Origin: Entophlyctis helioformis
Lineage: Eukaryota > Chytridiomycota > Chytridiomycetes > Chytridiales > Chytriomycetaceae
Assembly: GCA_025526915.1 (NCBI GenBank)
Contig: JAHLKH010000361.1
Location: 1 to 17,284, forward strand
Length of the DNA: 17,284 bases
Direction of reading: 5' to 3'
Below, piece by piece: positions 1 to 7,700 of the stretch. The notes below the pieces were generated by a model. That model was not told where the DNA came from. It worked only from the letters and a program-made list of their open reading frames with translations, and did no database searches. The translations under genes and the position numbers were made by a program. Within the stretch, counting starts at the first letter, position 1. The number at the start of each line of letters is the position of its first letter.

Positions 1-1
1 C

Positions 2-28
2 GTGCAAGCCGTGCAAGCCATGCAAGCC
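2..28. repeat. Three tandem 9-bp units (GTGCAAGCC)
   Basis: Units GTGCAAGCC, GTGCAAGCC and ATGCAAGCC follow one another directly at the left edge. The array may continue outside the window. No function is implied. Confidence 0.8.
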
Positions 29-473
29 AGCCAGTATCGCTGTGGCAGCCGGAAGGCCTGCCCGCCAGACCGCCGTGGTGCACAAGCCACGCGGACACAC
101 GGCCACGCAGACAGCGGGCGGCCACCAGCGCAGAGTCACTTGAGCGTACCTTGCTGACCGTGCAGGTGGTCGATGAGCCTTAATTGGAAAAGAGGGTCGC
201 GTGACATGCAGCCCTCAAAAGGCGGTCGTGTGCTCGATTCATTGCGTGGTGCGGTGGGATACAGTGCCGGGCGGGGCTTGGCCGACTGCCAGTCTCTGCG
301 CATCCGTCCATCGTGGGGCACGCCATGCAGCAGGCAGGCAACAGCAGGCGTGCTGCTTTCCGTCCACACAGGCAGCCAACATGGCGAGTCTCGTGGCACG
401 GCAGACACGACCCGCCTGTCTGCGTTCTGTGCCAACGCGAATGCCACTGCGCGCCGTCACCGCCAGCCAGCGA

Positions 474-485
474 CACGTGACGTCA
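474..485. promoter_or_regulatory. Overlapping E-box and CRE-like palindromes
   Basis: The bases CACGTGACGTCA contain a perfect E-box (CACGTG, 474-479) that overlaps a perfect CRE/ATF palindrome (TGACGTCA, 478-485). A further half site, CACGTCA, lies at 492-498. The element sits about 145 bp upstream of the ATG at 630, a normal distance for a fungal upstream activating site. In fungi these motifs are bound by bHLH factors (E-box) and by bZIP factors of the ATF/CREB group (CRE). Its use here is an inference from sequence and position only. Confidence 0.4.
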
Positions 486-629
486 TTCGGCCACGTCATT
501 CAGTTGCTCTTGACCAGCCGCACTGGCATGTGTCAAGACCTGTCGCACTCGCGGCCGCTGCGGGAATCACAAAACACATCCTGCGCCGCCCTTCCCCGCT
601 TTCCCCATCAGATCTGACACATTCCAATC

Positions 630-981
630 ATGAACAATATCTCGCAGAACACTCACACCAAGTCGCGCCACGGAGGCGCTCGCGAGCAGAAAGCGCAAGG
701 CAAACCACGTTGCCAGCTTTGCAGCTGCCGAGGCCGCCGAGGCCCGAGGCCGCCCGTCTGGCTCTCAAGGCCGAAACTGCTCGTCTCGCCGCCAAAATAC
801 GAAGCCGACCTGGAAGCTGCCCGTCTTGAGGCGATTCGCGCCAGGCAGCCCAAGGCAAGCCAAGGCGTTGGCTGGCCCACCGCCCACGAAGAAGCCGTCA
901 ACAGCCACGCCTCGCATCCCGATGGTGCCAATCCGAGTGCCACCGAGAGTGCCAGCGGGCAAGTCGGCAGAAAGCCAGCAG
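630..981 (+). CDS. Unrecognised Ala/Glu-rich coiled-coil-like segment, probable 5' exon with frame breaks
   Basis: From ATG 630 the frame reads MNNISQNTHTKSRHGGAREQ and then loses protein character. If one base is dropped at each of the runs AAA 702-704, CCC 743-745, AAAA 794-797 and CCC 849-851, a continuous chain of about 116 residues appears. Its middle is charged and Ala-rich (ARLALKAETARLAAK followed by YEADLEAARLEAIRAR, helical and heptad-like). Its end is Pro/Lys-rich (PPPTKKPSTATPRIP). It finishes in phase 0 at a good splice donor, CAG|GTAAGC (982-987). I do not recognise a family. It may be the first exon of the gene whose repeat-rich part starts near 1443, but I could not find an acceptor whose phase fits. 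Frame choice in such low-complexity DNA is uncertain, and a decayed gene or chance open frame is possible. Confidence 0.35.
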
Positions 982-1442
982 GTAAGCCGGCATGTCGTCT
1001 GTGGCTGTTTCCCCGGCCAGTGTGGCCCTTGATCATGCATTCCGAGCGTCTTTCTGCGCGTCTCTCTGCGTCTTTCTGCTCGTTTCTGCGCGTTTCTCTG
1101 CGCGTTTCTCTGCGCGTTTTCTCTGCGCGTCTCCCTTGTCATCCTCTTTCCCACCACGCGCAGTTCCCATCTGATTGCTCGTTGTCCGCCATTGTTCGTC
1201 TGGTGGCTGATGTCATTCGTCTTGCTCGCTCCTCTGACCCTCGGAATCTGCCACCATCCCATCCAGCCAAAACGGCTCGCTCTGCAAACCGCATTCCAAT
1301 CACGGCAACTCGCGATGCGACACTCGAGACTGCTCCAGTAGATTGCCAGCCAAGTCCGCTCCATGTCAGCCATGAAGCGTGAGTCGTCTCTGCCATCTCG
1401 TGCGGCTTTCAATCTCGTGTATCGACTGACTCTTTGTATGCC
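982..1442. other. Possible intron or leader between two coding segments
   Basis: The stretch begins with the donor-like GTAAGC and is broken by stops in the plus-strand frames that flank it. It contains a pyrimidine-rich 12-13 bp tandem repeat (1046-1135) and, at its right edge, the pentamer ATGCC repeated three times (1438-1452). It could be a roughly 490-bp intron ending at an AG at 1473-1474, or the leader of an independent gene starting at 1443. The phase of that acceptor does not match the upstream donor unless another frame break exists. Confidence 0.35.
1046..1135. repeat. Pyrimidine-rich tandem repeat, unit about 12 bp (GCGCGTTTCTCT)
   Basis: Degenerate copies of GCGCGTTTCTCT follow each other, the best four at about 1087-1135 and looser copies before that. 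The plus strand is C/T-rich apart from the GCG steps. It may be a polypyrimidine stretch of an intron or promoter, or simply a minisatellite. Confidence 0.65.
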
Positions 1443-2968
1443 ATGCCATGCCATGCAACGACTTTGGCGGCCAGTCCCGTTTCTGGCTTGGCTGATGTCA
1501 ACGGCAATGCCAACGCCAACGCCAATGCCAATCTCGATGTCGACGGAGATGCCAAGGCCGATCCCAAGGCCGACGGAGATGTCAAGGCCGATGCCAATGG
1601 CGACGCCAATGCCAATCTCGATGTCGACAGAAACGCCAGCGCCAAGACCGATGTCGATGTCGACGGAGATCTCAAGGCCGATGCCAATGGCGACGCCAAT
1701 GCCAATCTCGATGTCGACGGAAACGCCAACGCCCAATGCCAAGGCCGATGTCGACGGCGACGGAGATCCCAAGGCCGACGGAGATCCCAAGGCCGATGCC
1801 AATGGCGATGCCAATGCCCATGGAGATCCCAAGGCCGACGGAGATCCCAAGGCCGATGGAGATCTCAAGGCCGATGCCAATGGCGACGCCAATGCCAATC
1901 TCGATGTCGACGGAAACGCCAGCGCCAAGGCCGATGTCGATGTCGACGGGAAACGCCAGCACCAAGGCCGATGTCGACGGAGATGTCAAGGCCGACGGAG
2001 ATCCCAAGGCCGACGGAGATCTCAAGGCGGATGCCAATGGCGACGCCAATGCCAATCTCGATGTCGACGGAAACGCCAGCGCCAAGGCCGATGTCGATGT
2101 CGACGGAAACGCCAGCACCAAGGCCGATGTCGACGGAGATGTCAAGGCCGACGGAGATCCCAAGGCCGACGGAGATCTCAAGGCGGATGCCAATGGCGAC
2201 GCCAATGCCAATCTCGATGTCGACGGAAACGCCAGCGCCAAGGCCGATGTCGATGTCGACGGAAACGCCAGCACCAAGGCCGATGTCGACGGAGATGTCA
2301 AGGCCGACGGAGATCCCAAGGCCGACGGTGACGGCAATGGAGATGCCAACGCCAAGGCCGACGGAGATGCCAAGGCCGATGCCAATGGCGACGCCAATGC
2401 CAATCTCGATGTCGACGGAAACGCCAGCACCAAGGCCGATGTCGACGGAGATGTCAAGGCCGACGGAGATCCCAAGGCCGATGGAGATCTCAAGGCCGAT
2501 GCCAATGGCGACGCCAATGCCAATCTCGATGTCGACGGAAACGCCAGCACCAAGGCCGATGTCGACGGAGATGGAGATGTCAAGGCCGATGCCAATGGAG
2601 ATGCCAATGCGAACGCCAATGGCAACGTCGACGGCGACGGCGACAGCAATGCCGATGGAGACCAGACGATCGAGAAGCTGGAGCAAAACATCGACACCAT
2701 GTTTGACCAGCCGGCCGTTTTCACCCACACCGAACCGGAACCAGAACTTGCCCCCCGAACTGAAAAGACTGAGAACACCAACATCTCACTGAGCTTTCCG
2801 GACAACCATCACATCGAGCATCAGCCGCTCCTCGGCGATTATTTCGGCATCGCCACGACTGAACCTATGGCGGCAGCACAACCACCGAAGAACAAGAAGA
2901 AAGTCGCGGCGGGCTTCTTCAGTCGTTTGTTCCGTCTTTTGAACCCATTCGCATGCTGCCGCCGTTGA
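1443..2968 (+). CDS. Uncharacterised Asp/Asn/Ala/Lys repeat protein with basic Cys-containing C-terminus
   Basis: I do not recognise a family. Starting at ATG 1443 the product is about 507 residues if one extra base is ignored at CCC 1732-1734 and one at GGG 1948-1950. The acidic repeat occupies a different frame before, between and after those two points, and the last frame runs on to TGA 2966-2968. Most of the protein is a tandem array of phrases such as KADVDGDVKADGDPKADGD and DANGDANANLDVDGNAS, acidic and free of aromatic residues. Some copies match the loop pattern D-x-D-x-D-G seen in calcium-binding loops, so cation binding is conceivable but unproven. The last 100 or so residues are non-repetitive: a short charged helix-like part (TIEKLEQNIDTMFDQ), a polar linker, then KNKKK followed by the amphipathic FFSRLFRLLNPFACCRR. 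A polybasic patch plus hydrophobic face plus paired Cys resembles lipid-modified membrane-binding tails. The start is uncertain, since an upstream exon (630-981) may belong to it. Confidence 0.6.
1497..2660. repeat. Coding minisatellite with 156-bp higher-order unit
   Basis: The tract is built from hexamer-like pieces (GAYGNC, AAGGCC, AATGCC, GGAGAT) arranged into longer units. Starts of the phrase GATGTCAAGGCCGACGGAGA lie at 1982, 2138, 2294 and 2450, exactly 156 bp apart. A related phrase, GATGTCAAGGCCGATGCC, follows 126 bp later at 2576. The copies at 1982-2137 and 2138-2293 are identical base for base, which indicates very recent duplication or gene conversion. The copy before 1982 differs from them by only a few bases, one of which is the extra G at 1948-1950. 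All unit lengths are multiples of three, so frame is kept across copies. The motif lacks stops in every frame on both strands. Confidence 0.9.
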
Positions 2969-3258
2969 TGCAGCGATGCATGTTTGTTGTGTTGGTTGTC
3001 AAATACATTGCTATTGTGACACTCTATGTGGCTGGCAGTGCAGTTTAACATCACGCCTTGTGGGTCTGCCGAAACGCGTCCTTCATCTCGCCATTGCCAG
3101 ATTCGTTGTTGGCGCAGTGGCATCTGCCACGCCTGCGCTGCAGCATCGACCTGCATTGCTGATCAGATCGACTCAGTCGATGCACTTCTTGCTGAATGCC
3201 ATGTCATACCATTGGGAAGCGGCTTGGCTGCCATGTGTCCTGCTCAACTGCTCAACCC

Positions 3259-3264
3259 TTTAAT
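3259..3264 (-). terminator. Putative poly(A) signal ATTAAA of the Furry homologue gene
   Basis: The minus strand reads ATTAAA, the commonest variant of the AATAAA hexamer, about 127 bp after the proposed stop codon at 3391. No closer AATAAA is visible. Fungal poly(A) signals are loose, so this is only a candidate. Confidence 0.35.
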
Positions 3265-3321
3265 CAAGAAACAGCATGGAACGAGCGGCTTGGTGCTTCT
3301 TTGGATATGCTGAGCGTCCTG

Positions 3322-3329
3322 CACACACA

Positions 3330-3362
<33 letters not shown>
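3322..3362. repeat. (CA)n dinucleotide microsatellite
   Basis: About 20 CA units run here, with a single interruption (T at 3336). It would lie in the 3' untranslated region of the Furry gene as (GT)n. Alternating purine-pyrimidine tracts of this kind are prone to length change and to Z-DNA formation. Confidence 0.95.
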
Positions 3363-3390
3363 CACGACCGACAATCCCTCTGCATACAGG

Positions 3391-6300
3391 TCAGAGTGTG
3401 CGTCCAAGCTCGCCAACAGCCTGCCTCGCCTGCACAGCACGACAGAAGCGCACAGCAGGCGATCCAGAGTAGCAGCCAGCCAGCCCGCTCTCGAGCACCG
3501 TCTGCAGTTCCAGCACGCGACCATGCACTTGGACAAGCTGCCTTCCGAGCATCTCCGTCTGCTCAACGATATCGGCAGGCGACAGCGATGCCGACGTACT
3601 GGCAGCAGGCGTTGCAGACGGCGAGTGGGCGGGCGACACAGACGCCATGCCGTCGACAACGTGTTGGCGGAAGGCGAGGTACTCGGCCACGGCGTGGTTG
3701 AGAGTGGCCAGATACGCGGACCGCGACGCCATAAGCCTGTCCACAGATCCTGGTTGTTTCTGTACAACGCACAATTCATGTCAGCCACACGGTCTGCAAG
3801 AGCACGATGATGACGGAGCGACGAACCTGCTCATTGATCTCTAGCTCAGCGGCAATGCTGCGCAACACACTTGATCCGTCTGGTCCGCTCCATGCAGGCG
3901 AGTACGCGCCACCCATCAACGGCAGCCGGCGCACCAGCTCGGCCGTCTCGCGGAGATGCGATCGCAGCTGTGCGTGCCGTGCAGCGCCGTCCTGCGTGTG
4001 CGCGTTGGCAGGACGCAGCAGTGCCGACTCGGCCAGATCCACATAGTCCGTCTGCAGTTGCTGCGACAGGTCTAATGCTGCAGAGAATGTGGCCAGCGAG
4101 TCAAGGAGGCTCTCTGGCTGCCGCGGTTGTTGCACCGGTCCGTCCTGCTGGCCGACAAATGACAAAGGCCGTGCCGTACTCGCTGCAGAGGCACCGCCGC
4201 CTGCCCCGCCCAGTCCAACACCGGATCGCGATGTCGACGCCAGATGTGCACGATGCGGCACCAACCGCCGCAGTCCTTCTGCCACATACGGGACGCTCAT
4301 GCCAGCAAACACAATGCTCATCACAGGGGTATACGAGGCGTCCACGCCGAACAGGATCACTCCCGATCGCAGCAGCCGCCGCTCCTCGTCGCCGTCCGGC
4401 CCGTCCGCCACCAGCAACGCACAAAATTCTTCCGCATACGCCGCAGACTCAGCGCCACTGCCATACCGCGGTCCGTGCACAGCGACTGTAACAAGTGTGC
4501 CCGGTTTGCTGTCAGCGGGAGGCTCGACCGCGACCACTTCAACGACATCGTCGCGCGGCAGCCGCAGACACGCGACAAGGTCCATGCACAACCAGTGGGC
4601 GAACTCGGCATCGTTGGCACTCTCTGCGTAAGGCTGCTGGAGTCGCAGTCGCACAGTTACTTTGGCACCTGGCCGGCTCAGCATGCGTTGCGACGGTGTG
4701 AGCGCAGGCTCCTGTCCATCGAGTTGCGGCTGCGGAGTGCCAAACGCTGCTGGTCGGTACCCGCCGCCAAACGACACGCCTGACACGGACGATCCAGAGC
4801 TGCTTGCGTTGCGCACATGGCCGCGGATGCCTGCAGATGTTTGCGCCGAATGGGCAGAAGTCGCATTGGACAGCATGTCGCTGCTGAGCAGCATGTGTGA
4901 CGGCGGCCCTCCGACTGTGTACGACACGTCGGACGCGTTGCCGGCAGATACAAGAGTGCTGCTGGACACGTTGCCGCTCATCTCGTAGTACAGACGCGAC
5001 TTGTGGTCAAAGTCCGCCTCCAGCTCATCAAACAGTGCTTCCATGTCGACCGAGTCCAGGTCCGGCACCTCAATCTCGTCCACACGCGCATCAGGCTCAT
5101 CAGCGTCCTGCTGGTCGCGCTGTCCGTGCACAAGCGCCATCGACGCGATGGATCCGAGAGCATCGACGGTCGCAGGCGGCACGAGAAGCGTCGTTTCCTC
5201 GCGCGACAGAACACCGAACCCGCCCGCGCATGTCATGGCCACGCCGCTCATGTTGTACTTTGCAAGCGCTGCAGCCTTGGCCGGATCCTTGACTCTCCAG
5301 CCTACGCCCTGTGTCCCTTTGCCTCCATCCGCCGCGCTCCCCATGCCCCCAACGATCCCTGCCACGCCACTTCCACTTGCGTTCCCGCTCCGTCCACTTG
5401 CACTCCCGGCCGCAGACACAGCAGACGCCTCGGCAGCATCCTTGGCAATCTTGTAGATCGTCTTGCCGCCAAACACAAGCTTGAGGTTCGACTCGTTGAG
5501 CGCGATGCGGCCAGCCAGCACCTCGTCCAGCACCTGCGTGACCTCGGGTGCCAGATCCGTTTCCAGCAGCCCCAGCAGCGGCTGGATCCAGTTCTCGTCA
5601 AACGCCGAGCTGGCACCCGTCCCCGTGCTCGCACCAGGACCACCAGCATTCCCACTGCTGCTCCGACCGCCGCTCTTCTCCTCCTTGACAGCAGTCGCAT
5701 TTGTACCCACATCGCCGCCCAGCCGGAACACTCCGCCCGCATTGTCGTTGCCACTGCCGCTGCTACCACCACCACCACCACCCAGCGGCTGGACATCAGG
5801 AAACAACATGCGCAGACACACGAGCACGCGCCGCCTGTAAAACACAATGCCGTTGCCCAGAAGCGACACGAGAAAGTGGAGGACAGCAGACTCCCATTTG
5901 GGGAAAAACGTCTCTTGCACGCAGCCGGCGAGCACGCGCAGAAAGTCGTCGGTCGAGCGGAAGCGTCGCGCGGCGTACGAGTCGAAGATGCGCGACAGCG
6001 GGCCGTAGCCGCAGCGGTCGCAGGCCATGGCAAGCAGACGCGCGCTGGACAGGTGGTCGGGCATCGCATCGGCGGCATCTGCCGCACGCAGCGCAGCACC
6101 CAGGGTTGGCGACACAACCGCTGGAGTCGCGGTTGAGGTTGCCGATGCCGTCGCGGTTGCAGCCATGGCATTGGCGGCGTGGCTCGCAGGGTCCGGCTCG
6201 GCATCGTCGTAAGCTTGGAGCAGCCGCGGGAGGTTGGCAAGGATGGCAAAGAGGAGGCGGGACGGATCGCTGCCGTCGATGAGCGGCGACGGGCCAAACG

Positions 6301-7665
6301 GGAGCAGCTGGTTCACCAAACCAAGCACGAGCCGCTCGGTTGCGGACGAGCACATGCCGTGGAGAAGCAGCGGCTGCAGGCCGCCAAAGTCGCTGCCAGA
6401 GGACGACGACGGCGATGAGGAGGAAGAGCCCGCCATGGAGCCCGTGGCCGTGTCGGCGGATTTCCACCGCGTCGGGCAGGCGGCCTGCAGACGACCGACA
6501 ACGCGCGTGTCTGCAAGGTCCAAGTACCGCAGCACCAGCCGGATCAGCCCTGCGCCTCTCGCAAACTCCCATTCGTGCGACGAATGCAGCATGGCCACGC
6601 CTGCCCAAAAGAACTGCGGGAACAGCAGAACGCGTGTCTCGGACGCGCTACCCCCACCGCCACTGTCGCCGCCACTGCCAACTGCACGGCCCTGATCGCT
6701 GTCTGCAAGAGCGCCAACCATCGAGTCTAGCGTCTGGACCAGTTCAAGCGTGTAGCCCTGCACATCCGGCGTGACGTCGCCAAGGGTTGCCGACAGGCGG
6801 GCAAGCACGTCGCCCACAGACCGCAGCGAGTACACCGGCGCGAGCGTGCGGAACAGCTGCAGACTGCGGCACGCGACATGGCGCACGGGGCATGCGGTGC
6901 CCCACACCAGCGCCAGGTCACCCCATGCCTGGAGGAGCGTCGGGTGCACGGCAGAAAAACAGCTCGACAACTTGGCCCGCCAGCGCCGCCATGCGCGTTG
7001 CCGACTCCAGGTCGCCTGCGCCAGTGGCCGACGGTGACATGACGGCCGACGGCCCGGCATCCTCGTACCGCCATAGCCGCCGGCCCTCCTTCATGTTGAG
7101 AGCCGTCAGCGTCGCGTCGATCGTCTCGCGGCTGCGGCTGTCGTCGCGCGGCAGCATGGCCTGGATCATGTTGACGAGGAGCAAACGTGCCTGCTCGCAC
7201 ACGAGAAAGATAAAGTGGTCGAGCTGCACAAAGATGACGTGGAGGAGAGGCGGGAGGTGCGGGCGGAGTGCATAGTCCCCCGCCTCGATGGCGACCTCGA
7301 CAAGGAACGTGAACGCGAGCTGGCCCGGGGAGAAGGCGGCGCGGTCGGGCAGGCCCGGCAGTATGTCGTCGAGCGAGACGGTAAAGTAGCCGTCGAGCGT
7401 CAAGAGGCGTGACGACAGCGTCTGCGCGAGGGTGTCGGACGACGGAACCATGCCGCGCGGCGTGATTTTGGCCATGACCGTGTCGATAAAGACGGTGCAC
7501 GCAGACGTGCGGCAGATGTACACGGCGATCTTCTTGGCAATCGCGACAAAGCGCGGGTTGCGGCGGTCGAGGCCGACGAGGATCAGAAAGTCGATGATCA
7601 TGACGACGCGCTTCTCTTCCCATTCCTGCTGCGTGAGGAGCGGCGGTGCAGGCGTGCCAGTGGGC

Positions 7666-7700
<35 letters not shown>

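Larger units (their letters stand above)
1..629. other. Non-coding 5' stretch, no gene recognised
   Basis: I recognise no protein family in any frame here. The open frames on both strands have compositions with no domain-like pattern and overlap each other. The stretch holds a short 9-bp tandem repeat at its left edge and a promoter-like element at 474-485. The last 60 bases before the ATG at 630 are pyrimidine-rich, as is common in fungal 5' leaders. It is best read as the upstream region of the plus-strand gene that begins near 630. The end of another gene lying mostly outside the window cannot be excluded. Confidence 0.5.
2969..3390. other. Convergent intergenic spacer
   Basis: This 422-bp stretch separates the stop of the plus-strand repeat gene (2968) from the stop of the minus-strand Furry gene (3391). 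Both 3' untranslated regions must lie here. It contains a T/G-rich part just after 2980, a minus-strand ATTAAA at 3259-3264 and a (CA)n microsatellite at 3322-3362. No convincing gene is seen in it. Confidence 0.7.

Noticed and set aside
136..499. Several open frames of 80-100 codons on the minus strand and a 218-codon plus-strand frame from 173
   Set aside because: They overlap in different frames, have biased compositions from the GC-rich DNA, and show no recognisable motif.
765..2805. Long minus-strand open frames (up to about 390 residues) rich in Ile/Gly or Leu/Ala/Ser across the repeat tract
   Set aside because: They exist because the repeat unit lacks stops on both strands. They have no non-repetitive domain, whereas the plus-strand frame continues into a unique 100-residue tail.
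2..3362. CRISPR array or mobile element as the source of the repeats on the left
   Set aside because: The repeats are directly adjacent without unique spacers, are coding and frame-preserving, and no transposase, terminal inverted repeat or target duplication was seen.
3264..3788. Minus-strand 174-codon frame ending in a Cys/Val run
   Set aside because: It is an alternative frame over the last Furry exon. The Cys/Val run is only the translated (GT)n microsatellite.
5003..6136. Plus-strand open frame of 377 codons
   Set aside because: It is antisense to conserved coding sequence of the Furry homologue, and its Arg/His-rich composition is typical of a shadow frame.
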